A stretch of 64,000 bases of DNA from Euclidia mi (lineage: Eukaryota; Arthropoda; Insecta; Lepidoptera; Erebidae): contig OX123185.2 in assembly GCA_944739405.2 (NCBI GenBank), positions 8,429,840 through 8,493,839 on the forward strand, read 5' to 3'. Position numbers and translations under genes: made by a program. Positions 33,158 to 43,495 of this stretch are shown here, piece by piece (the stretch's first letter is position 1; each line of letters opens with the position of its first letter). Below the pieces are notes generated by a model. It saw only the letters and a program-made list of their open reading frames with translations. It made no database searches and was not told the origin of the DNA.

Positions 33158-33514
33158 GAAAATACTACTTTGACTGCACGGTTGGTGTAGTGGTTAAACC
33201 ACTACGCCAACCGTGCAGTCAAAGTAGTATTTTCTTGTAGTATTTTCTTTCTTGTATGCCGGAATGCCAGACACAATTAAAAAGCAATTGTGTCTCGCGT
33301 AGATATGCGTTCCGGCATACAAGGGGTTAAGCGGCCGCCTCGCCGCTTGACACTGCGCCGAGTGTTGTGGGTTCGATCCCCACACGAGGCAACACTTTGT
33401 GTGATTCATAAATTTTTGTCTCGAGTCTGGGTGTTCATTGTGTCCGTTAGTTGTATGTTTGTAAAGTCCCCCGCGACACAGGATCTAGTACTAATGCTGG
33501 AGTTAAAAAAAAAA
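33158..33514 (+). repeat. SINE family S2 interrupted by a hairpin insertion
   Basis: The head 'ctgcacggttggtgtagtgg' (from 33174) and the rest of the SINE ('gcggccgcctcgccgcttga', 'gtgggttcgatccccac', poly(A) to 33514) match the S2 copy at 43014-43218. About 130 extra bases lie between head and body. They start with a reversed copy of the head plus flank: arms 33158-33195 and 33197-33234 are 38-bp reverse complements with one mismatch. They then contain a second nested inverted repeat (33251-33264/33310-33323 outside 33269-33278/33286-33295). Confidence 0.88.
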
Positions 33515-34044
33515 GACTTACACAAAGCAAACGGTATCTTTACGAAGAGAAGGAAAAATTGACACAAACCCTAGATATACTAACCTTGATTCACAATAGT
33601 CACAATGCGATTGAGACGCAAATAATGAGAGAGGGCTATTTCCAACAGTGAACTGCGAAAGGCTCTTGATCATCATTGTCATAATAATGTTATAGAAATG
33701 ACATGAAGTCTAAACGAAATTTTAATAAACACCTCTAATAGACAAAGTGTTGTAACATCACGAAACTATAAATAAACACACGAGACAAAAACTTATACCC
33801 GTTTTTGCGAAATTACGGCGAATGAATTTTAAATTTAATACTCCACTTTTTAAAGAAGTAAGTTTTTAGCAACATTGAATTAACTTAATATCTAATATCA
33901 TAAAAAATATTGAAATTAATTATGATAGAAAATCAAATCAAAATGATGTCGTGAACAGATTTGATTTTTGAGCGTTGCGTTGATTGAATCATTTTTTTTG
34001 GTTTGTTTATATTTCTGTTTTTAGTATCATAACACCGTGCACAA
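33515..34044. other. no recognisable gene
   Basis: AT-rich DNA between the S2 SINE and the gag-protease element. No LTR matching a partner beyond 36670 could be found by eye. Confidence 0.45.
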
Positions 34045-34992
34045 CTAATTCAAACAAACGTGTATCTCACCCGCTTTACTACGAACCGAACGCCAATCCA
34101 AATTTGACACAGACATGTGTCCCAATTGTTCATATTCTCTCATGAACTCAATGTACTTCTGTCTGAGCTCCGGATCACGACCCATGCGACGCTCCATAGC
34201 CAACAATCTCTTTTCGGCTAAAGGTCGTGACTCACCAAGCGGAGGCCGAACAGACAGGAAGGGTAGCCTCGTAATGATCCGACCAGAACGGAGTCGACCA
34301 GTGTTGTTCTGGAAGAACAGCTCGCACTCCTCATGTTCTGGATTCAAACGAGCAGCTTGAGGAGGCTCCTCTATCTCCCAAAACCTCTGAACTGCATCAG
34401 AGAGAGCAGAGCCTACAGCCAACAAATAATCAAGTTCGGGTGGAGGGGGGTCCCTAGGTACAGGGCCCATCAAAGCAAATCCAAATATGGTTGGGATGGC
34501 AGTCAAACCATTTGGCACCAAGACCCGTTTCCCACCAATCAAAATTCCACCGAGGACATCAGAGCCAATCAACAAATCGATTTGTCCCGGTGTGTCAAAT
34601 TTGGGGTCTGCCAGTTCCAATCCCGATGTCAAATTCACCACAGCAGCAGGTAGCTGCTTCTGTGGATGCATGCCCAAAATATTCTTCAGCACAATAGCCG
34701 AGGTTTTAATCCTTGGGTGTGAAGATTCAACAGGGCCAAACAAAACCTTAACTTGCCCTTCAACATTAGAGGCTACGTCCCCTATGCCCCTTATACAATT
34801 TGGAAAAGAACCCATATTTAATTTAACCTGCCCTACCAAAAAAGTGGAAACAATGCAACCTTTTGAACCTGTGTCCAATATTGCACGGACAACAACAGAG
34901 GTCCCCGTGGGTCCCCAGACCCTAACAGCAACCGTTGGTAGAATAACGATCTCAATGGGGGAGGTTGGAGTTATAGGGCAGGGGTCAATGAC
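34045..34992 (-). pseudogene. BEL/Pao aspartic protease region, in frame with gag
   Basis: This is the second half of a BEL/Pao-type polyprotein, continuing the gag frame directly after a TAG at 34995-34993. It starts 'VIDPCPITPTSPIEIVILPT' and has the protease core 'RAILDTGSKGCIVSTFLV', with the catalytic D-T-G, then 'IDLLIGSDVLGGI' and 'GFALMGPVP'. A linker follows up to 'MREYEQLGHMSVS', where BEL/Pao proteins normally enter the reverse transcriptase. Here the frame runs into unrelated residues and stops at 34045. Near the end the coding strand reads AAGCGG then GTGAGAT, a possible splice donor. The protease would cut gag-pol during particle maturation. Whether this is a truncated element or a retained gag-protease gene is open. 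Confidence 0.75.
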
Positions 34993-36669
34993 CTATTGTT
35001 GCCTGGGCGGCGACCGTTGGCCAGGACCAGGCAAGTCAAAACGAGGGTGCGGCTTGAAGTCCTCAAAGGCGCGATGACTCGATCCGCGCGCCATCTGTGG
35101 GGGGTCATAATGACGCACCAGCCCAAAACGAGGTGGGCGCGAGTCAAGGCGGGGACGCTCCGCCAAAGGAGGGGAATACCTGGGGCAGCAGTCATGGTGC
35201 TGGTGACGCTGAACAGCACATTCAGGTGCTCGAGAGAGAGGAGGCGTGCGCACGCTACGGTTCTCCAAGCGGGGCGAGTGGCGATCAATTGAGCGAGGCG
35301 ACTCTCGGCTACGCGCCGGTGAGCCTCGGCTGCCACCTTCAAAACACCTGCCCGTGCGCGGCGTCGGCTGGTTGGACAACCGGCCTACCTCTCTGGCATT
35401 CATGCAGAGAATGTCCAAATGCTGTCCTCCACAGTGAGGACAGGGGCGAGAGTTTGGGCAGTCTCGCTGGTAGTGGGACCCCAAACAAGAGAAGCAAAGG
35501 CGGCGGGCATTCGCGATGCGCCTACGAGAGGCGACATGTAGGTCCAAGAATGCCCTACAACTGGCCGTTCTGTGCCCCGTGACCTTGCAGTAGGAGCACT
35601 CCGCTGGGCTCTGCGTGACCGCAAAGCGAGGAGGGCGCCGGTCAACATTGGCTCGGGTGTGAACGCGAGCCTGCTCCTTGACCTTGGGCGGCTGCGACTT
35701 AGCCGGCGTGTCACCACCGGAGTTGTCCAAGACCCGGCACTCATCCTCCAGGAACCTCTCCAGGTCAGCAAATGGGGGCAGATGGGTCGCGCTATCCCCA
35801 CCAAAGCGCTGTTCAAAACGCGACCTCAGGTCGGCAGGCAGCTTCTTCAGCACAATGTGCACCAATAGATAGGACCATTGGTCCACGAGCAGGTCAAGGC
35901 ACTTAAGTGCGTTGATGGCCACCAAAAGCGGGTTCAAAAGTTGGGTGCGCAACCCAGAGACCCGGGTGAGCGTCGGCAAACCCAAAATCTGCTCGATGTG
36001 CGTGTCGGCGAGGCCACGCTTATTATGGTACCTACGGGTGATTAGGTCCCGAGCCGTCTGGTACGCCTCGTCAGACACGGGCAGATGCTGGATGAGGCCC
36101 TTGGCCTCCCCATCCAGAACCGACATTAAATATGCCAACTTTTGTGCCGGCCGAAGGTCAGCCCTATCATTGACTAGGCTGTCGAACAAATTAACGAAGC
36201 CCAGGTAGCTTCCTAGGCAGCCATCAAAATGGGGGAGGTCCAAAGTAGGGAGCCTACTCACCAGCCCCGGTGCTGACCTAGGAAGCTCCTGCTTCAGGCC
36301 GGGTTGCCCTTCCCTATCGGCAACTAGTTGTCTCGCACTATTGGAGACAGCATCATACAGGTCTAAGACCTGGACATAGTCTTCGCTGACCTTATTTCGC
36401 TGGTCAGCAGTGAAATCAGTGACTGACACTTCGAGACAGCAAGTGCTGAAAATGCGGAACTGCTGTTCCACACTTGCCAGGCGATCATCAATCCGCTCGT
36501 ACCTTTGAAGTATGGCCTGCTGGCGATCAGGCCGGTTCACTAAAGCACTGGCCGAGGCAAACCAGCGCAAATCTGATGCAATGGCACCAGCAGCCGCACG
36601 CAAGTCCTTGATAGCTGACATAATCAAAATTTCAAAAGAGCCCGGACAAGCGTTAAATACAATTAACAA
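34993..36669 (-). CDS. BEL/Pao gag-like protein with three zinc knuckles
   Basis: This is an uninterrupted 558-codon frame; an ATG at about 36621 ('MSAIKDLRAAAG') is the more natural start. It shows the BEL/Pao gag pattern (DUF1759-like): 'RLPTLDLPHFDG', 'FVNLFDSLVND', 'KLAYLMSVLDGEAKGLI', 'ARDLITRRYHNKRG' and 'VLKKLPADLRSRFEQRF'. Three zinc knuckles lie roughly at residues 360-430: 'CSYCKVTGHRTASC', 'CFSCLGSHYQRDC' and 'CPHCGGQHLDILC'. A basic, Arg/Pro-rich tail follows. Gag binds and packages the element RNA. The frame ends in CAA CAA TAG, and the same frame continues without break into the protease, so one amber codon separates them. The intact length contrasts with the decayed LINEs around it. 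Confidence 0.8.
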   Translation of the reverse strand: MLIVFNACPGSFEILIMSAIKDLRAAAGAIASDLRWFASASALVNRPDRQQAILQRYERIDDRLASVEQQFRIFSTCCLEVSVTDFTADQRNKVSEDYVQVLDLYDAVSNSARQLVADREGQPGLKQELPRSAPGLVSRLPTLDLPHFDGCLGSYLGFVNLFDSLVNDRADLRPAQKLAYLMSVLDGEAKGLIQHLPVSDEAYQTARDLITRRYHNKRGLADTHIEQILGLPTLTRVSGLRTQLLNPLLVAINALKCLDLLVDQWSYLLVHIVLKKLPADLRSRFEQRFGGDSATHLPPFADLERFLEDECRVLDNSGGDTPAKSQPPKVKEQARVHTRANVDRRPPRFAVTQSPAECSYCKVTGHRTASCRAFLDLHVASRRRIANARRLCFSCLGSHYQRDCPNSRPCPHCGGQHLDILCMNAREVGRLSNQPTPRTGRCFEGGSRGSPARSRESPRSIDRHSPRLENRSVRTPPLSRAPECAVQRHQHHDCCPRYSPPLAERPRLDSRPPRFGLVRHYDPPQMARGSSHRAFEDFKPHPRFDLPGPGQRSPPRQQ

Positions 36670-38955
36670 TCAAAACTTAATTTTTCTTAATTCTTTGAAA
36701 CCAACAAAGTATTAGCCTGTTTACTGCAAGTGCAGGCAAGTGACAGGTATCTACTGTCCAACAAAATTAATAATTTCAATATATATTGACACAAAACAAA
36801 GTCAAAGTTATCAAAGTTGAACCATCGAATAAGTTAATTAAAGTTATATATTCAAATAAATTAACTTATTACTTGCAACAGACAGACTGGCTGTATTATA
36901 TGAGATATACAATAGTAAGTAAGCACAGAATATGTGTTACCTAGCAATATTATCTATATTATAACAAAACAAAGTTTATTAATGTGACCCGCCCAAGTGG
37001 TAAGGTCAAGTTGGATTATTACAATGTTTATGAATATATGCAATAAACTAAATTTACTAAATTTATTGATACATACAGCTGTTATGTATCCAAACAAACT
37101 GACTTATTAATGCAACAACAAATTTAAGTTAGATTTTTCAACAATACAAATCAACAATTACTGATTGAGGTTATGTGACAATGTGTTTCAAATTATCTAG
37201 GTCAACTTATACAATTAAATATTATGTATTTTAGTCAATAACTGACCTGACAAACACTACAATACTGTCTACAAAGTGATAAGGTACAAGCTTATACCAA
37301 TCTGAGGTTTGTACTCAGTAATGCAACAGCGGCTAAATTTCAACTACGCTCTGCTACCAAAATTATGTCTAGAATTACCGTAGCCAGGCAGGAAGGTGTA
37401 TCAGAAGTGCGCAGTGGAAGGTGTAATACATCTACCTGACCACGATAGACAATATAGCCAGACACAATGCACTGCGTTGCACAGTGAGTAAAGTATTGAA
37501 TAGGTACATGAAAATTTTACCTTATAGCTCCTGGTGATGTTCTTGAAGTGGACCTATAGATTAACTTATAATTTTGGCCAAAATAACAAGAGAATCAATA
37601 GATACCAGTTTACAATTCGGCGAAGTCCTTCTCCAGACCACGATGCACGTTGCGGTTCACAAAACCTTTCACAAATATTAAATATATCATCAATTTACAA
37701 CAAACCTTGCCGGAAGTCAAAAGCGGCAATTACGTATTAAGTTAATTACAAGTTGATTCAATTCGCGTTAATTCAAAGGGCGATCAATTTAATTAGGTAC
37801 AAGGCACGCGAGATGCAAACGGCGCGGCGTGTTAATTTTTCAAGGAAGCGAACAGACGTGACAGTTCAGTGTGACCATTGTCAGAAATTTTCAATAGACT
37901 AAACAAAATGTTACTCAATCGATCTAATCGATTTGACTTATAATAAAAACTAATTCTATTTCAAACAAAAGCATTGTATAATTGAAAGTTTTACTTGAAC
38001 AGAAGTGAGGCATCTTAATTTGTTCGGTGGAACTTCACAGACTAAATCTACTTAGGGTGTCGTTTCACAAGACATGCTGTTTAGTTTTGTAACTCCCCAG
38101 TGTTATGAAGCATCTGCTTAAGTGAATGGAAGTCAGTGAAGAAACTATTTGCACATTTAGACCAGACTTTTAAAGGTCTTAAAGTGTAGAGCCCTGAAGT
38201 ATGTTGAGAATGCTGTAAGGCGCCGTTGAGAAAACACATTTGGTAAGAATTTATGTTTTTTGGCACTTGCAATCGGGACAGTGCCATTCGTATGCATAGT
38301 TCTATAACATTTGGAGTATGCACAATGTTATATAAATTTATATAGAAACGTTAGTTGCTTCATGAAAATGCCTGCAACGGGGTAAGTACTACGATATCAC
38401 AAACATATTTATAATAAAGTTTAGTTTACTTACGGCCGGTTTTAGAAGGTATTCTACAGATACATACTCGTATTAGACATAAGCTCTATACATATAGATA
38501 GATGCAAGATAGATCGAATAATGGAACTGGCTGTTAGTTTAGTATTGCAATATTTTCTTCCAACTTTTCTTCCTCCTTCATGTCTTTCAGAGTATTGGGA
38601 ATAAAATTTCTTTCAAATCGTCTGTTTTCAGCCCCCTATTTCGCCCACTGGTTCAAAAACATACATGTAGCTTACTCACCAATAAAATAAATAGCTTGTT
38701 ATTTAAAATAGTGCCGTGAAACGCATTGATATGTGCCCGTGGAAGTTGATCCATTTTATCGAGTGCCGCGCCCTGCACCGCACGCTCCACTAGATTGAAT
38801 AATTAACGTACGCGTGTGTTTTAAAAACTCAGACTAGAACTGTTCTGCATCGGCAAATATGGCGTGGTGTTTGGAAACGCAGGAGTCTAGCTTGGAGGGT
38901 AGTTTTGTAATTTCAGGTTAAGAATAATATTCTCCGAGGAGTACGTTGATATATA
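36670..38955. other. no recognisable gene; possible leader of the gag element
   Basis: Upstream of gag on the minus strand I see no LTR pair, no clear tRNA-primer site and no coding domain. A donor-like 'ataaggtaaaat' occurs on the minus strand near 37518. The stretch 38450-38540 shares words with the foldback family at 19845. Confidence 0.4.
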
Positions 38956-39080
38956 GGCAGCGATAGCCTAGTGGAGATACCAACAGAGACTGAGGGTATC
39001 GGGTTCGAATCCACGGCGCGCACCAATGACTTTTCGGAGTTATATGCGTATTAAATTGTAAATTATCGCTTGTCCCGTGC
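38956..39080 (+). repeat. SINE S3, head and body
   Basis: 'ggcagcgatagcctagtgg', 'cgggttcgaatccacgg' (B-box-like) and 'gacttttcggagttatatgc' define the S3 head in forward orientation. It ends 'gtaaattatcgcttg'. Confidence 0.82.
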
Positions 39081-39220
39081 GTCGGAGAACATGTCAGGAG
39101 GAGTCAGTACCCATTAATAAACTGATACTAGTCTAAACCATGGCATATATACACATAGCTATCTATATACATAGCTATCCCTTTGGGTTGCGGAGGTCAG
39201 ACAGGAAGTCGCTCGGTAGA

Positions 39221-39310
39221 AAAGCTAATATTCAGTCAAATCCGGTTAGACTAGAAAGCGGACCCCGAGTTCTAATTGGGATAAATGCTAGAAGGATGAT
39301 AATTACGTTG
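39221..39310 (+). repeat. repeat S6 fragment
   Basis: 'ggttagactagaaagcggac' followed by 'cccgagttctaattggg' matches the S6 family (27400-27450; reversed at 45385-45420). Confidence 0.55.
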
Positions 39311-39909
39311 ATTATTATGTATGATGGCTGGTAAAATTTCTATGTTTGTCCGCTGAATTAGCTTACCCTTATTGCTTCCGACCAATCATCACTCGTAAGA
39401 CTCCCAAAGCAAGATAGCTGTAATATCTAGCTTCAGCAGTATGGCTAGAACCGGTTAATTTAAAAGCTCAGTAATACTAACAGAGATGGTGAGTTATTTC
39501 ATTTTTAAACAAAGTTTTAAATTTCATGTTAGCCCATCTGTCTACCTACTTGATCCGGCTAATCTTTGTAACGGCTCTACTACTTTGTCAGGACTCTCAT
39601 TGCCGGGTAGTTGACATTATAAACAGCTGACAAATTCCACGCGGTCTACAAATTCCGCTAGTAGCTATTTCATTTAAGTAACCGAACAGATTTCCATTCC
39701 AATTCGAATTGATTAGCTAATATCAAATAAATTGTACCTTATAACGTATACGGTAAGAAAGGTAATACGATATTTCAAGCATCGCTTTCTCAAGCAAATA
39801 AATAGCAATTTATTCGCTATCCGAATTTTCTCTCATTGGAAATGACCTTGAATGTGTATTTAATAACCTGACAGACATGATGACTTTTCAGTCTGTGTAG
39901 TTGCCTTAC

Positions 39910-39966
39910 AACTCGGCGTCTCTTCGCTTTGTACTACGTCGGGTGTTATGAGTTCGATCCAACAAG
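39910..39966 (+). repeat. SINE S2 head fragment, diverged
   Basis: 'cggcgtctcttcgctttgta' and 'gtgttatgagttcgatcc' align with 'cgccgcttgacactgcgccg' and 'gttgtgggttcgatccc' of S2. Confidence 0.5.
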
Positions 39967-40075
39967 ATATCATCATCATCAGCCCTGTATATAAACTGTC
40001 CCACTGCTGGGCACGGGCCTCTTCTCACTATGAGAAGGGTAAGGCCATAGTCCACCACGCTGACCGTTAATGTTA
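39967..40075 (-). repeat. SINE S3 distal part, reversed
   Basis: 'cccactgctgggcacgggcc', 'tatgagaagggtaaggccat' and 'ccaccacgctgacc' are the plus-strand reading of the tail end of S3, as at 17302. Confidence 0.75.
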
Positions 40076-40434
40076 CGGTGTCCAAAAGGTCGATTATTTA
40101 TATCGACCAAATACTGTTGTTTTGTTACTTTAAGTTTTGCAATTGTTTGTTTTTATTTCGGGATGGTGGGATAGGGTACAAATAGTGTGACTTTTCTTAA
40201 TATACATAAATAATAATGTAAAATTAAAGGGGAAGATACAATATGGCCTTTATCATATCCGAATACCAAGAGTTAAAAATCATGTCCACCTAGGATGTCA
40301 GTGTCCGTGATAAACTATTCATGTGTACAACCACATAAGCTAAAGTTTGTAAAGAAATAAAAGACACAAGTATATAATACAATAATATTTTAATGTTGAA
40401 CAATAATTTAAATAAAATTTCAACCCAGATTCTA
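40076..40434. other. no gene; 3' flank of P/THAP-like remnant
   Basis: AT-rich sequence downstream (minus strand) of the P/THAP-like C-terminal piece. No terminal inverted repeat was resolved. Confidence 0.4.
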
Positions 40435-40887
40435 TTATTGTCCCTGAAATAAGACGTATTTATTAAGAAGCATACGCTTGCTATCTTTTAAATTCGAATT
40501 TTTCAAAATAAAATGCAATCTTACATTGATATATTTTTCTATGATAGCTTTAGATAGGTCTGTAACATGGCTCGCACTAGGATAAAATCCAACCTGGTGA
40601 TAACTAATGTTGCTAGATAATTCAGTTCCGACAAAGCTGCGCAAGATCTTTGTTGTCAACATATATTATGTTTATTAATTTGCCGAAGATTGTCGGTGTA
40701 AATCTTTATAACTGCTTCGGACATTTTACAGATTAGTATCAGTTCTTTTGAAGGATACAGGAGACCCCCTTTATCTTTTGCTACGATAAATTTATGGTCC
40801 GAATTTATTTCATTTGACAGCAGTGCTCCAACGCATATATCACAATCAATTTTCTTAATTAAAATATGTGATATGTAACCCGCGATA
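40435..40887 (-). pseudogene. P-element/THAP9-like transposase, C-terminal exon
   Basis: After an acceptor-like '...attaacttag' the minus strand reads 'IAGYISHILIKKIDCDIC', then 'HKFIVAKDKGGLLYPSKEL' and 'ICKMSEAVIKIYT'. After a frame change it continues 'LRSFVGTELSSNI' and ends 'KRMLLNKYVLFQGQ' at a stop (40435-40437). The order Y-I-A-G-Y, C-x2-C, K-x-x-G-G-L-x-x-P-S and a charged C-terminus is that of P-element-like transposases and THAP9-related proteins. A 2-base slip in an AT repeat near 40666 shifts the frame. Together with the THAP exon at 41335-41256 this is one gene with most of its catalytic middle missing, because only about 370 bases lie between them. Confidence 0.65.
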
Positions 40888-41255
40888 CTAAGTTAATAAC
40901 CCACAATAAACATTAATCGGTAGTAATAAACAAAGTTATGTTAATCTTAATGTTACTGATAACAATCATTTGAATACATTCACACGAAGGAACTCAGAAT
41001 CGACATTGTTCACAACTTGGTAGGTACAACACTATCGGACCCACCACCATAGATTTAGCAGAATTCAAGCTTTGACGTTCGCAGTGAACGAAATACATTG
41101 CGCAATCGCCTACGTAGTACTAGATGGTACCCACGTATTGCCAGCAATGTATATTTTTTTATTTGCTTGCGATAGTATCGTTTTTGTCTACAAATTACAT
41201 AATACTGTTGTAATAATTACAAATATCATTTTTATTTTAAGGTTTTTGGACTTAC

Positions 41256-41335
41256 CGGTGGAAAGAAATCCCTTCTTGTGCCACAGAACATAACTGGCTT
41301 CTTTTTCGACACGTTATTATAGCGCAAGACGGCAT
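41256..41335 (-). pseudogene. THAP-domain first exon of P-element-like gene
   Basis: From the ATG at 41335-41333 the minus strand encodes 'MPSCAIITCRKRSQ' and then 'GISFHR'. This has the start of a THAP zinc finger (Met-Pro-x-Cys-x4-Cys ... Ile-Ser-Phe-His-Arg). The frame meets a consensus donor, CCG then GTAAGTCC, at 41256/41255, splitting the Arg codon after its second base. THAP domains in P-element transposases bind the element ends. A reversed S3 SINE lies about 170 bases upstream. The second half of the finger is not found before 40887. Confidence 0.65.
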
Positions 41336-41503
41336 AATTCTTTTATTTTCGCGGAGCTTCGTAAGCTGTCGCAATATGAGCACGATTGTTGACAGCGTCA
41401 ATCTAATTTTTCCACATATGAGCATTTGCTCACAAGTACGGCGAGCCTGCCACGCCCACAAGGCCGTTCTAACCTCTCTTAACTGTTCTGTGGCAGACTT
41501 CCT

Positions 41504-41668
41504 AGATGCTTCTTGATTAAGATGAACGATGTTTTCCTTCACCGTTTAGCAAGCGATAATTAACAATTTAATACGCACATAACTCCAAAAAGTCATTGGT
41601 GCGCGCCTTGGATTCGAACTCGGACCCTCTGCGTCTGTCGGTCTCTGCATTAGGCTATCGCTGCCATT
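41504..41668 (-). repeat. SINE S3, reversed, near-complete
   Basis: On the plus strand it runs 'gttttccttcaccgtttagc', 'gataattaacaatttaatac', 'ggattcgaactcggac' (reversed B box) and 'aggctatcgctgcc'. Confidence 0.82.
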
Positions 41669-41870
41669 TTGCTATCGCTCCATTTTCATTGTCAACAAGA
41701 TAAAACTTTTTGATATTCACAAATTGGTAAATGTCTGGGTGTGTATTGAGTCCTTCGATTAGATATTTGTAAAAAAATGCCCGAAAAGACTGAATAAAAT
41801 TATAATTTTGAAGATAACTGACCTGATCGACGTTGTCCAATCTGAATTCCATAAATAAATGGCACCAGAG

Positions 41871-41921
41871 TCACTATCGTAGGATATGGACAACGCAATT
41901 GTCCACATCCTATGATAGTGA
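41871..41921. repeat. hairpin, 23-bp arms
   Basis: Arms 41871-41893 and 41899-41921 are reverse complements with two mismatches around a 5-base loop. Confidence 0.95.
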
Positions 41922-41961
41922 GTCAAAAAGTCTTCGCTGCAGGAGATATGGAGGGTAGATA

Positions 41962-42001
41962 TTTTATTGTTTATAATAAGTGCTTATTATAAACAATAAA
42001 A
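41962..42001. repeat. perfect hairpin, 19-bp arms
   Basis: Arms 41962-41980 and 41983-42001 are exact reverse complements around two bases. The sequence is AT-rich (TTATAATAAG core). Confidence 0.95.
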
Positions 42002-43013
42002 AGGTAATTACACTCATAATAAGCAATAAAGCAATGTTAATCAGGTCGTTACTAAAATACAATTCAATAAAGAAATCAAATATATTGAAAACCTTGAGTG
42101 CCGCGCAGTCATAAAATTCGTTGATGTTCAAGGAACCATTTCCTCATACTATTTTACGAGCTTCTATCATAAGAATGGCTATCTCAATATAATCATAGTT
42201 CCAAACTACCTATGTAATACTATCTTTTTTATATGACAGAAACTTAAAGACAAAGGCAGAAAGACATATTTATTTCTGCATTTTGGTTGTTTACAACACT
42301 TATACAAGTCAAAACTCTATTCTAGATGATGCCGGCTTATCCTAGCAAATTTATGACTTCTTTAGAAGAAAGGCCGAAGGAAACTCAGAGTCATTGCTTT
42401 TTTTTGTCATTTCATTATATTTCATCTCTTCGTTTATATTCTTTTGAAGTCCAGACATAATAGGTTTAGATGCGAGTACAATGCAGGATATCATCTGGAG
42501 CTTATGACTGACTCAGCCCGCTGATGGCCCGCATTCAACAGCCAACGTACGGCTCAACCTTGATTGAGGGAGCCACGATGCCTCCACGCCATCAGTAAGT
42601 GTATGCATAAGCATGCCAGCCTAAGCCACCAGACAGGTTGCCACTAATATTACTTGAAAAGTTTACTTTATAAGATATTTCCCGCATTGTACCTACTTGC
42701 TCCTTACATTTTATCATAAGGTTGAGTACATGTTGTAAACAATAATATTAAAATAATAAAAAATATACAATAAAATGTCATTTAAATTAAAATGTCACTA
42801 AATAAATAAAAATAATTTAATGTCAATTTGAAAAGGTTAAACTAAAGCAATTAATTATAAATGTAAATAAAATTATTTTACTTGATTAAATACATCCATC
42901 TAGCTGATAAAGGACTCTATGTAGTACAGCAAAAGTAGAGCAATAGTTCTAATTAAAGCAGAAATATAACGGTATTGGTATTTCATATTTATATTCATTT
43001 TTACTGCACGGTT
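42002..43013. other. no recognisable gene
   Basis: AT-rich DNA with one GC-richer patch (42500-42650) that may be a decayed repeat. No domain is seen. Confidence 0.4.
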
Positions 43014-43218
43014 GGCATAGTGGTTTAGGCGGCCGCCTCGCCGCTTGACACTGCGCCGATTGTTGTGGGTTCGATTCCCAAACGAGACAACACTTTGTGT
43101 GATCCATAAATTGTTGTTTCGAGTATCGGTGTCCATTGTAACCGTTGGTTGTATGTTTGTAAAGGCCCCGCAACACAGGATTTATTCCTAGTGCAGGGGT
43201 TGTCTTTAAAAAAAAAAA
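43014..43218 (+). repeat. tRNA-derived SINE S2, intact copy
   Basis: The head 'ctgcacggttggcatagtgg' plus 'gtgggttcgattcccaa' gives A- and B-box-like segments. The body contains 'acaacactttgtgtgatcca' and 'ggttgtatgtttgtaaag', and it ends in poly(A) at 43208-43218. It serves as the reference for the interrupted copy at 33158-33514. Confidence 0.88.
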
Positions 43219-43495
43219 TTAGGAATATATCCCAAGGGAAATGTACCTAACATTTCCCTTCACATACTGTCACAAAGAAGTTTTGCGTGTACAGTGTCTT
43301 ATAGCACCCACGAGATACGTAAGCATATGGCCACGTAGCTTGGAAAATTCGTGGATACTGTTGTTTGACAGAAAATAAGGGCGGCGTTTTAATAAACGCA
43401 TCGACATCGACGTACTACGGAACTCTACTTGAAGGCCGAGATACCATGAGCGAAAAAAAGGTGGAGAAAATTTAACGTAAGTGCAGTTTAGAGCT

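Noticed and set aside
33451..33651. Frame through the S2 SINE tail with a Lys/Glu-rich end
   Set aside because: It is read through the SINE poly(A) into flank; there is no independent start or domain.
34487..35077. Plus-strand frame opposite the BEL/Pao protease
   Set aside because: Shadow frame in the antisense of a real coding region; no independent evidence.
36670..38050. LTR pair for the BEL/Pao gag element
   Set aside because: Comparison by eye of 33.65-34.04 kb with 36.67-38.05 kb found no long direct repeat; a computed self-alignment would be needed.
43014..43100. tRNA gene
   Set aside because: The A/B-box-like head continues into a conserved SINE body shared with 33158-33514, so it is a SINE promoter, not a tRNA gene.
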